A stretch of 64,000 nt of DNA. Origin: Congzhengia minquanensis (GTDB taxonomy: Bacteria > Bacillota > Clostridia > UBA1381 > UBA9506). Location of the stretch: assembly GCF_014384785.1 (NCBI RefSeq), contig NZ_JACRSU010000006.1, positions 1 through 64,000 of the forward strand. Direction: 5' to 3'. The notes under the pieces are model-generated. The model saw only the letters and a list, made by a program, of their open reading frames with translations, was not told the DNA's origin and made no database searches. This document shows, piece by piece, positions 57,712-64,000 of this stretch; position 1 is the stretch's first letter; each line of letters opens with the position of its first letter. The position numbers and the translations under genes are program-made.

Positions 57712-58413
57712 TTAGTCAGCTTCGGCTAAAATCTTTTGTTTCTGTTCCTTCGTTATCGCACGGCATTTCACCATGCGGTTTAACACGTGCTCCTGCCGCT
57801 TTTGGGCTAAATCGTTGTTTTTCGTAGGCGCATAAACCGAAGGCGCATTGGGAATTCCCGCAAGCATGGTGCTTTCATAGTCGGTCATTTCCGCCGGTTC
57901 CTTGTTGAAATAGCCTTTGGCCGCGTCTTTCACACAATAATATCCGTCGCCGTAATAAACCGTGTTGATGTAAAGCTCTAAAATCACGTCTTTTGCATAA
58001 TTTTTTTCAAGCTGATACACCACAAAAAGCTCGGCGGCCTTACGTTCTATTTTCTTTTCATTGGTAAAAAATAAATTTTTTGCAAGCTGCTGGGTTATGG
58101 TGCTGCCCCCCTGGGAAAACTCCATGGTCTGAATGTTTTTCACCAGCGCCCGCCCTAAAGCAATCACGTCTACGCCGTGGTGCTTGTAAAACCTGTGGTC
58201 CTCCACTGAAATCACAGCGTCCTCATAAATATCGGGAATTTGGTCTAAAGTGGTGTAACAGTCCTCCGTGCGCACCTCTTTCACCTTTTGAACAACGCTG
58301 ATGGCTTGCGTTGCTTTTTTATACATCACATACCCTGCCGCAGTAAAATATGCGCCGGCGCAGATTATGGCCAACAGCAGCAGCAAAATAAGCCGTTTTA
58401 ATAGTTTTTTCAT
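57712..58413 (-). CDS. Monofunctional peptidoglycan glycosyltransferase (GT51)
   Basis: A 233-residue bitopic protein. A transmembrane segment lies at ~8-30. The GT51 domain shows EDHRFYKHHGVDVIALGRAL (catalytic Glu), FSQGGSTITQQLAKNLFF, RKAAELFVVYQLEKNYAKDV-type and ILELYINTVYYG. There is no transpeptidase domain, so it polymerises lipid II without cross-linking. The C-terminal end is normal for a monofunctional enzyme. Confidence 0.93.
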   Translation of the reverse strand: MKKLLKRLILLLLLAIICAGAYFTAAGYVMYKKATQAISVVQKVKEVRTEDCYTTLDQIPDIYEDAVISVEDHRFYKHHGVDVIALGRALVKNIQTMEFSQGGSTITQQLAKNLFFTNEKKIERKAAELFVVYQLEKNYAKDVILELYINTVYYGDGYYCVKDAAKGYFNKEPAEMTDYESTMLAGIPNAPSVYAPTKNNDLAQKRQEHVLNRMVKCRAITKEQKQKILAEAD

Positions 58414-58481
58414 TGGTTTTCTCCCGCCAAAAACGCGTTTTTCTATCTAATCTTACTATTATTATATCAATTTTTAAAACC

Positions 58482-59243
58482 TTAGTCAATGCCGGCGCGA
58501 TATTCTTTCGGCGTTTTTGCGCAAATCTTTTTAAAATTGCGGTTAAACGAACGAATGCTGTCATATCCGCATTCCATGGCAATTTCCCCAATGTCTGTGT
58601 TTTCGCCGCTGCGCAAAAGATAGGTTGCGTCTGAAATTCTGCGGCGGTTAACATAGTCGTTAAAAGACGTGCCAATGTTTTTTAAAAAATATTTGGAAAG
58701 ATAGCCATAGTCATATTTCAGCTCCCTGGCCGCATCATAAAGCGTGCAGGGTTCCTTATAGTTATCCTCAACAAAGGCAAGAATTTTGTCCAAAAGCGTG
58801 CGCTCTTGCCTGGCGGGCCGGGGAACAAATTTTAATGTTTTAAAAGCTGCTGCGCAAGCGCTGTATAAAAACGCCTTAATGCTGAAAATGTCGCTGCAGG
58901 CTGAAATTTTATCAAAGTCATATGTAAACGGCATAAGATTTTCCACCGGCAGGCTATTTTTAAACCGGTTGTAAAACGACGCGCACAGCTCCGGGGCAAA
59001 AATTGATAAAAAGCCGTTCCCTGCGCCTTTTTCTTGAAACCCGTGAAGCTGGTGCGGAAAAATTAACACCGCCTCCCCTGCCGCCGCCATATAGTCGCGG
59101 TGCTCCACCGTAACACACAGCTCCCCGCTTGTTGCGCAAACCAGTTCAAAACTTCTGTGCATGTGTAACGGATAGTTCCAGGGCTTCATTCTTGACAACG
59201 AAAAATTACCGCCCCGTGCCACAGGCTGTGTCTGGTAAAACAT
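58482..59243 (-). CDS. AraC-family transcriptional regulator
   Basis: A 253-residue regulator. The N-terminal cupin (~10-85: YPLHMHRSFELVCATSGELC, HQLHGF) likely binds a small sugar-type ligand. The C-terminal double helix-turn-helix spans ~155-250 (TSFNDYVNRRRISDATYLLR, IGEIAMECGYDSIRSFNRNF). AAGGAGG precedes the ATG. It is divergent from the ThuA-Gfo/Idh operon with abutting -35 boxes, so it very probably controls that operon. Confidence 0.93.
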   Translation of the reverse strand: MFYQTQPVARGGNFSLSRMKPWNYPLHMHRSFELVCATSGELCVTVEHRDYMAAAGEAVLIFPHQLHGFQEKGAGNGFLSIFAPELCASFYNRFKNSLPVENLMPFTYDFDKISACSDIFSIKAFLYSACAAAFKTLKFVPRPARQERTLLDKILAFVEDNYKEPCTLYDAARELKYDYGYLSKYFLKNIGTSFNDYVNRRRISDATYLLRSGENTDIGEIAMECGYDSIRSFNRNFKKICAKTPKEYRAGID

Positions 59244-59276
59244 GCGCCGTTCCTCCTTAAACCAATTTTGTCTATG

Positions 59277-59322
59277 ATTATATCACATCTGTCTTGCATT
59301 TACAATACGCGGGGCTTATAAT
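59277..59322. promoter_or_regulatory. Back-to-back divergent promoters, AraC gene and ThuA operon
   Basis: Plus strand: TTGCAT (59294), 17 bp, TATAAT (59317). Minus strand: TTGTAA (59305 to 59300), 17 bp, TATAAT (59282 to 59277). The two -35 boxes touch at 59299/59300, so RNA polymerases compete, and a regulator bound here can act on both. Confidence 0.75.
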
Positions 59323-59361
59323 TTGACGTAACAAAAAATAAAAAAGGGAGAGACAACGTTT

Positions 59362-60018
59362 ATGAAAAAAGCACTGATTGTATATGGCGGCTGGGAGGGG
59401 CACTACCCCGTTCCCCTGTCTGAGCTGTTTGGCGGCTGGCTCACTGAAGCCGGATTTGATGTTACCAAGTCTGACTCATTAGACGCCTTTGCAAAAGCAG
59501 AAGAATTAAAAACCTATGACCTCATTGTGCCCATTTGGACCATGGGAGAAATTCCGAACGAGTATGCAGAAAACGTCAGCCAGGCGGTGGCGGCAGGAGT
59601 TGGCATGGCCGGCTGTCACGGCGGCATGTGCGACGCGTTTCGAAACAACACCACATGGCAGTTCATCACCGGCGCACAGTGGGTGGCGCACCCGGGCAAT
59701 GCCGAGGCGCACTACACCGTTAACATTTTAAAAAGCGCAGACAGTCCGCTGACGGAGGGCATATGCGATTTTGACGTTACCAGCGAGCAATATTACATAC
59801 ACACAGACCCTGCGGTGCATGTTTTAGCCACCACCTCGTTCCCCGTTATCGACGGCCCCCACGCAGCAAACGGACACGTTGACGTGCCCGTGGTGTTCAC
59901 AAAAAAATGGGGCAAGGGCAAAATTTATTATAACTCCTTAGGCCACACGCCGGACATTTTCGACATTCCGGAAGCAAAAGAACTGATGAAGCGCGGCCTT
60001 ATCTGGGCAGCGCGATAA
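59362..60018 (+). CDS. ThuA-like protein
   Basis: A 218-residue protein of the ThuA family, class I glutamine-amidotransferase-like fold. ALIVYGGWEGHYPVPLSELF begins it, and GMAGCHGGMCDAFRNNTTWQ, WVAHPGNA and YYNSLGHTPDIF follow. ThuA relatives act with Gfo/Idh/MocA dehydrogenases in the use of trehalose-like sugars, probably on keto-sugars. It is the first gene of a two-gene operon. AAAGGGAGAG precedes the ATG. Confidence 0.92.
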   Translation: MKKALIVYGGWEGHYPVPLSELFGGWLTEAGFDVTKSDSLDAFAKAEELKTYDLIVPIWTMGEIPNEYAENVSQAVAAGVGMAGCHGGMCDAFRNNTTWQFITGAQWVAHPGNAEAHYTVNILKSADSPLTEGICDFDVTSEQYYIHTDPAVHVLATTSFPVIDGPHAANGHVDVPVVFTKKWGKGKIYYNSLGHTPDIFDIPEAKELMKRGLIWAAR

Positions 60019-60034
60019 AGGAGGGAGCAGAATA

Positions 60035-61135
60035 ATGGAAAAAGTGAACATTGGCGTTGTCGGCTGCGGCAACATCAGCGGAATATATTTTCAAAATCTC
60101 ACTACGGTGTTTTTAAACACCAATGTTTATGCCTGCGCCGACTTAGACGAAGCCCGTGCAAAAGAGGCGGCGGAAAAATATGGAATTCCGCACATCATGA
60201 CGTTGGACGAAATGCTTGCATGCCCTGAAATTCAAATTATTTTAAACCTCACTACACCCCAGTCCCACTACCCCATTTGCAAAAAGGCGTTAGAGGCCGG
60301 AAAACATGTATATACGGAAAAGCCCTTAAGCCTGCACTTTGACGAGGGGAAAGAGCTGGTTCGCCTGGCGGAGAAAAAGGGGCTGCTCATAGGCTGTGCA
60401 CCAGACACGTTTTTGGGTGCGGGCATTCAAACCTGCCGCAAGCTGATTGACAGCGGCTTCATCGGCGATTTGGTGGGTGCGGCGGCGTTTATGCTTTGCC
60501 CCGGCCACGAGAGCTGGCACCCCGACCCGGAATTTTATTATAAAACGGGCGGCGGCCCAATGTTTGACATGGGCCCCTACTATTTAACCGCGCTGGTGAA
60601 CTTAATGGGCGGCGCCGAAGAAGTTTGCGGCATGGGTTCAATTACGTTCCCAAACCGCACCATAACCAGCGAAAAGAAGTTTGGCACGAAGATGGCCGTT
60701 GAAACCGACACCCATATTTCCGGTATGATTCGGTTTGAAAACGGCGCAATCGGCACCATAACCACCAGTTTTGACGTAACGAAAACCAGCCTTCCCAGAA
60801 TTGAGCTTTACGGCACCCGGGGAACCCTGCTGGTTCCCGACCCCAACACCTTTGGCGGGCCGGTTCTGCTCGCTACGAAAGACGGGTCGGGTTTTCGCGA
60901 AGTGCCCCTCACCCACAACTATTCAGAAAACAGCCGTGGGCTTGGGGTGAGCGACATGGCAAAATGCATTTTGTCCAGCGGAGAAAACAAAGCGTCGGGA
61001 GCGCTGGCCCTGCATGTTTTAGAAATGATGGAATTTTTCAAAACCAGCGACACGCAAAAGCTATATCATAAAATGGAGTCCCGTTACGAAAAGACCCCGC
61101 CCATGTGCGCAAATGTCATTCAGGGCGAAGTATAA
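60035..61135 (+). CDS. Gfo/Idh/MocA-family oxidoreductase
   Basis: A 366-residue NAD(P)-dependent sugar dehydrogenase-like protein. The N-terminal Rossmann motif is GVVGCGNISG, then YTEKPLSLHFDEGKELV (the EKP motif) near residue 95. The C-terminal domain has GGGPMFDMGPYYLTALVNLM with the usual His/Asp-type catalytic region (FDMGPYY). Acts with ThuA; the sugar is unknown. It follows thuA by 17 bp with AAGGAGGGAG. Confidence 0.93.
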   Translation: MEKVNIGVVGCGNISGIYFQNLTTVFLNTNVYACADLDEARAKEAAEKYGIPHIMTLDEMLACPEIQIILNLTTPQSHYPICKKALEAGKHVYTEKPLSLHFDEGKELVRLAEKKGLLIGCAPDTFLGAGIQTCRKLIDSGFIGDLVGAAAFMLCPGHESWHPDPEFYYKTGGGPMFDMGPYYLTALVNLMGGAEEVCGMGSITFPNRTITSEKKFGTKMAVETDTHISGMIRFENGAIGTITTSFDVTKTSLPRIELYGTRGTLLVPDPNTFGGPVLLATKDGSGFREVPLTHNYSENSRGLGVSDMAKCILSSGENKASGALALHVLEMMEFFKTSDTQKLYHKMESRYEKTPPMCANVIQGEV

Positions 61136-61148
61136 ATTTTTCCCGGTA

Positions 61149-61184
61149 AAACCCACTCGAAGCCCTTGTGTTTCGGGTGGGTTT
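61149..61184 (+). terminator. Hairpin after the Gfo/Idh gene
   Basis: A 13-bp stem (AAACCCACTCGAA with TTCGGGTGGGTTT, one G-T) and 10-nt loop. No T-run beyond the stem, so it may be weak; it overlaps the -35 of the next promoter. Confidence 0.5.
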
Positions 61185-61194
61185 GTGCTATAAT
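61166..61194 (+). promoter_or_regulatory. Sigma-A promoter of the GNAT gene
   Basis: TTGTGT, 17 bp, TATAAT, overlapping the preceding hairpin. The spacing to AAAGGAG and ATG 61220 is right. Confidence 0.6.
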
Positions 61195-61219
61195 ATGGGT
61201 AAAAAAGGAGCGGTTGCAA

Positions 61220-61687
61220 ATGATGATTAGACGCGCAGAAGAAAAGGACATGGCCGGAATTAACCGTTTGCTTTGCCAAGTACTTGCGGTGCACCACAAC
61301 GGCAGGCCGGACTTGTTTCAGCCGGACGCAAAAAAATATACCGACAACCAGCTAAAACAAATTTTGTCAGACGACGCAAGGCCGGTTTTTGTGGCCGCAG
61401 ACGGTGAAAACGTTCTCGGCTATGCGTTCTGCATTTTTCAGCAGCATATCGGCGACAATATTCTGACAGATATTAAAACGCTGTATATTGACGACCTCTG
61501 CGTGGACGAAGCCCTCCGCGGACAGCACATTGGCAAACAGCTTTATGAATTTGTTGTAGACTTTGCGAAAAATAGCGGGTGTTACAACGTAACGCTGAAC
61601 GTGTGGGCGTGTAATGAAAGTGCAAAGAAATTTTATGAAAAGTGCGGCTTAAAGCCGCAAAAGTTTGGAATGGAAACTATATTGTAA
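61220..61687 (+). CDS. GNAT-family N-acetyltransferase
   Basis: A 155-residue acetyltransferase. IRRAEEKDMAGINRLLCQVL starts the fold. DLCVDEALRGQHIGKQLYEF carries the acetyl-CoA-binding RGQHIG (Q/RxxGxG/A type), and LNVWACNESAKKFYEKCGLK is motif B. The frame opens upstream, but AAAGGAG and the promoter set ATG 61220. Substrate unknown. Confidence 0.92.
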   Translation: MMIRRAEEKDMAGINRLLCQVLAVHHNGRPDLFQPDAKKYTDNQLKQILSDDARPVFVAADGENVLGYAFCIFQQHIGDNILTDIKTLYIDDLCVDEALRGQHIGKQLYEFVVDFAKNSGCYNVTLNVWACNESAKKFYEKCGLKPQKFGMETIL

Positions 61688-61704
61688 ATACTACGCAGCG
61701 TGAA

Positions 61705-61733
61705 TGTAGCACCCAAAAAAGTTAGACAATTTT
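61705..61733. mobile_element. Possible IS3-type terminal remnant
   Basis: TGTAGCACCCAAAAAAGTTA, followed by GACAATTTT, resembles the TG-starting ends of IS3/IS150-group elements. No transposase or matching right end is present, so at most a relic remains. Confidence 0.35.
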
Positions 61734-61746
61734 AAACGGTAAATAA

Positions 61747-61820
61747 AAATGGTATAATAAACTAGACGCGACATTAAGAGCATTTGAAACGAAAGTTAAG
61801 TCAAGTTTATTATACCATTT
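61747..61820. repeat. 17-bp perfect inverted repeat
   Basis: AAATGGTATAATAAACT at 61747-61763 and its exact complement at 61804-61820, 40 bp apart. Each arm includes TATAAT. It lies in the 216-bp gap before the next gene. Confidence 0.85.
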
Positions 61821-61903
61821 ACTGTGTATTTAATTATACAGCAGAATAATACCGCTGTTAATAATTTTTGTATAGGTTTATAATAATTTTGAGGTGAAAA
61901 AAA

Positions 61904-62218
61904 ATGAAAACACTTTTACAAAAACTTTACAGCGGAGAATTAGACCCTACAAAATATTACGTGCCAAAAAATATAGAATTTTGGAAACAGGATGAAGCTG
62001 TTAATAATATTTTGAAAAAATGGGCAAAAAAAATAGGCCAAGAAGAACAACTTGACCTTTTTGATGAAATGCTGTCTATTTATACCCGCATGTCAGCCAT
62101 AGAAAGCGAAGAAATGTTTCAGCACGGTTTTAACCTTGCCGTGAAGCTGATGAGCGAAGCATATTCCGCAAAACTCCCCAGTGAAGCAGACCTGACATAT
62201 GCAAATAAAACTTATTAA
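61904..62218 (+). CDS. Small helical protein (DUF6809-like), unknown
   Basis: A 104-residue protein. It begins MKTLLQKLYSGELDPTKYYV, a start seen in a group of small Clostridial proteins of unknown role. The rest is helical (QDEAVNNILKKWAKKIGQEE, FQHGFNLAVKLMSEAY). GAGGTG precedes the ATG. Its stop codon overlaps that of the convergent gene, with no terminator between. Confidence 0.72.
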   Translation: MKTLLQKLYSGELDPTKYYVPKNIEFWKQDEAVNNILKKWAKKIGQEEQLDLFDEMLSIYTRMSAIESEEMFQHGFNLAVKLMSEAYSAKLPSEADLTYANKTY

Positions 62219-63999
62219 CTTCTTTCTTCCCTTACGGGCATGGAAAACACCAGCGTTCCCGTAACGTCGCGAAGTTCATAATAGGTTCCGTGGCCGTCTG
62301 TTACATACGTTCCCTCACACGGGTCGCCTACAAAATAGAAATCCGGCTGGGAATTTAACACGCAGGTAAGATTGTCTGCGCAATATTGCTCACCAAACAG
62401 CCGCACCGTGGCGTGGTTTAAGCCGGAAAGCTCAATTCTGCGCCGGAACTGTGCGCTCACCGGCGCAACCTCACGGGCGCCAACCGTGCCGCTTTTCTGG
62501 GTTACAAAAGCCCTGCATTCCCGGTGCTCCGCCTTCGGAAAATGGTAGCTGGCTGTGCCGCCTTCCACCTCGGTTTCATATCCCATCAATACCGGCGCGC
62601 CCAAGGGCATTTTCAGTTTTGTTTCCACCGTGGTGTTGGGCGAATATACCGAAAACATATAAGCGTTGTCGTGCCTGTGAATTGTCATTACCGGGGGCTT
62701 TGCACTGTTTGCCTTGCTGAAACTCAGCTCCATTCCGAAGTGTTTTAAGGCAAAAACCATTTGCTTTTCTTCTGCGCCGAACTGCACCCAAACTGCGCTG
62801 CCGCGGCAAACCACGCCGTTTTGCTCTTTCGTCCCTGTAGGAAACAGCCCGCAAAACGCCTCCGGCACATTTCCCCCGCCGCCGTAAAAGATTACCTTTC
62901 CCCCGTTTTTTGCATAGTCTATCATCGTGCGCTCGTGTCTGCTGCCCGCCAAGGGAACAGGGGTGATAACCACGCTTTCACAAAACATTTGCTTGTTGAG
63001 CCCGGCAAAAATGTCGCCGGAAACCACCTGGTTTAACGGCATGCCGCAATTAATTGCGCCGCGAACGAACCAGTCGCCGTGATACATGGCGGAAAGCGCT
63101 TCTGCGCTGTCTGCTTCGCCATATTCTGCAAAGGGATATACCCAAACCAACGGCGAAACCCCGTCGGGGGCGTCTTTTCTTGCCTTTAAAATGTGGGGCA
63201 GCGGCTCATATACACAGCTTTCCGGCATGTCGCCGAAGGAGTTGTCAATAGATAAAATGTTAAAATGCGTCGGCAGGCCAATTTTCCCGTTTTCATCAAT
63301 CCGCGACAACGCCCCGGGAAGATAAATGTCGTGGGGCTGGCCGCCATACCGGTCATACCACGGCGAGTTCACCCACCAGGGGTCGTGAATGTAGTAGCGG
63401 AACATAAACTCGTTGGCCGGCAGCTCCGCAATTCGCGACATGTGCCCCATAAGCTCTAAGCCAAAATCAAAATTCAGGGCCGCCCAGGGCGAGTTTGGCG
63501 GCGGAAGAACGCCTTTGGCGTTTTTGTAAATTGCAGAAAGAGGCACGCCGTCTGAAGCCATGTCAATGCCGCAAGACATGTTTGTGCCACGGGTCTGAAC
63601 CGGAAAGTCGGGGCACTCGGCACGAAACAGGTTCCAAAATTCCAGCACCTCCTTTTTCACAGCAGGAAGCGCTGTGGCGTCGAACCGCTCGCCATCAAAA
63701 ATTGCGCCGTGTGTGCTCCAGGTTTCGCGTCCAAAGCCCAATCCGTTAGAAAGCCACAAATAGTCGAACCCCAGGTCGCTTAAAAACGCCTGAGCCTGCC
63801 GGCCCAAAAACGTGCCGAACGGAAGCCCGTTGGGTATGCCGTTTGGAAAACCGGCATAGTGAACGTTGTCGCCTTTCAGGCGCGCGTGGGCGCAAATCAT
63901 GGTTCCCTTGCCCATGTCCTGCCCCAGACAAATTTCGTTATGGCGGTTATATTTAAAATCTGAAACGGCAAACTCCGGCCCGGGGTCCACCGTTTCGCC
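62215..63999 (-). CDS. Large protein of unknown function, probably carbohydrate-related (5' partial)
   Basis: At least 594 residues; the frame is open to the window edge, and the GTG at 63990 has no good ribosome site, so the true start is likely outside. The visible part is Trp/Tyr/Pro/Gly-rich (FDYLWLSNGLGFGRETWSTH, MFRYYIHDPWWVNSPWYDRY), followed by a Rossmann-like stretch (DYAKNGGKVIFYGGGG) and a beta-rich end. The layout recalls glycoside-hydrolase-like TIM barrel plus glutamine-amidotransferase-like and beta domains, as in large sugar-processing enzymes. I do not recognise the family. The nearby sugar locus supports that field. Confidence 0.7.
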   Translation of the reverse strand, partial: GETVDPGPEFAVSDFKYNRHNEICLGQDMGKGTMICAHARLKGDNVHYAGFPNGIPNGLPFGTFLGRQAQAFLSDLGFDYLWLSNGLGFGRETWSTHGAIFDGERFDATALPAVKKEVLEFWNLFRAECPDFPVQTRGTNMSCGIDMASDGVPLSAIYKNAKGVLPPPNSPWAALNFDFGLELMGHMSRIAELPANEFMFRYYIHDPWWVNSPWYDRYGGQPHDIYLPGALSRIDENGKIGLPTHFNILSIDNSFGDMPESCVYEPLPHILKARKDAPDGVSPLVWVYPFAEYGEADSAEALSAMYHGDWFVRGAINCGMPLNQVVSGDIFAGLNKQMFCESVVITPVPLAGSRHERTMIDYAKNGGKVIFYGGGGNVPEAFCGLFPTGTKEQNGVVCRGSAVWVQFGAEEKQMVFALKHFGMELSFSKANSAKPPVMTIHRHDNAYMFSVYSPNTTVETKLKMPLGAPVLMGYETEVEGGTASYHFPKAEHRECRAFVTQKSGTVGAREVAPVSAQFRRRIELSGLNHATVRLFGEQYCADNLTCVLNSQPDFYFVGDPCEGTYVTDGHGTYYELRDVTGTLVFSMPVREERS

Positions 64000-64000
64000 A

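Overview
The window reads as a chromosomal segment of a Gram-positive, endospore-forming member of the Clostridia. The evidence is a YabP-YabQ-DivIC-YabR block, a complete spoIIAA-spoIIAB-sigF operon, proteins with SLH or copper-amine-oxidase-type stalk domains, a HydE-type [FeFe]-hydrogenase maturase, and frequent TTG/GTG starts behind strong AGGAGG sites. The exact species cannot be named from this sequence.

Layout. 1-1.3 kb: the 3' end of an Rhs gene with an A+T-rich toxin tip, then a small membrane protein that may be its immunity partner. 1.3-11.1 kb (minus strand): MetA (residue 111 predicts acetyl-CoA use), TyrS, MetY, a YhaO/YhaN-like SbcD/SbcC pair, an OmpR-type two-component system and a SAM methyltransferase. 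11.2-16 kb (plus strand): sporulation and division genes, including a sigma-E-like promoter for yabP and a sigma-H promoter with Spo0A boxes for spoIIA. 16-24.5 kb: secreted stalk-domain proteins, a UroD-like enzyme, a nitrilase-family gene, a GH26-like secreted protein, SerS and a serine hydrolase. 24.5-29.1 kb: a methionine operon (MetF, separate MetH activation protein, MetH) divergent from an ECF-type S component.

29.2-46.3 kb is the main accessory region. Its core is a head-less contractile tail cluster on the minus strand: tail terminator, sheath, tube, chaperone with a probable +1 frameshift, 1007-aa tape measure, LysM protein, plug, hub, spike, gpW-like protein, baseplate J, YmfQ-like protein and fibre. 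No terminase, portal, capsid, integrase or lysis gene was recognised, so it looks like a tailocin or domesticated phage tail. A secreted Gly-rich protein, an XRE/ImmA pair with twin operators and several small phage-type genes lie beside it.

46.6-47.3 kb: six tRNA genes (Gly, Arg, His, Gln, Gln, Lys) behind a perfect sigma-A promoter. 47.4-64 kb: an SLH-glucosaminidase, a TIM-barrel isomerase, SmpB, HPF, a probable sporulation D-Ala-D-Ala carboxypeptidase, RluB, GalK, an ATPase/YgjP/HydE operon, a GT51 transglycosylase, and a sugar-related locus (AraC regulator divergent from ThuA and Gfo/Idh/MocA) ending in a large unrecognised protein cut by the window edge.

The clearest oddities are: the tail cluster and its frameshift; a nitrilase cassette that split a perfect palindromic terminator and is bordered by a 9-bp direct repeat; and a caspase/CHAT-like His-Cys motif in the Rhs tip.
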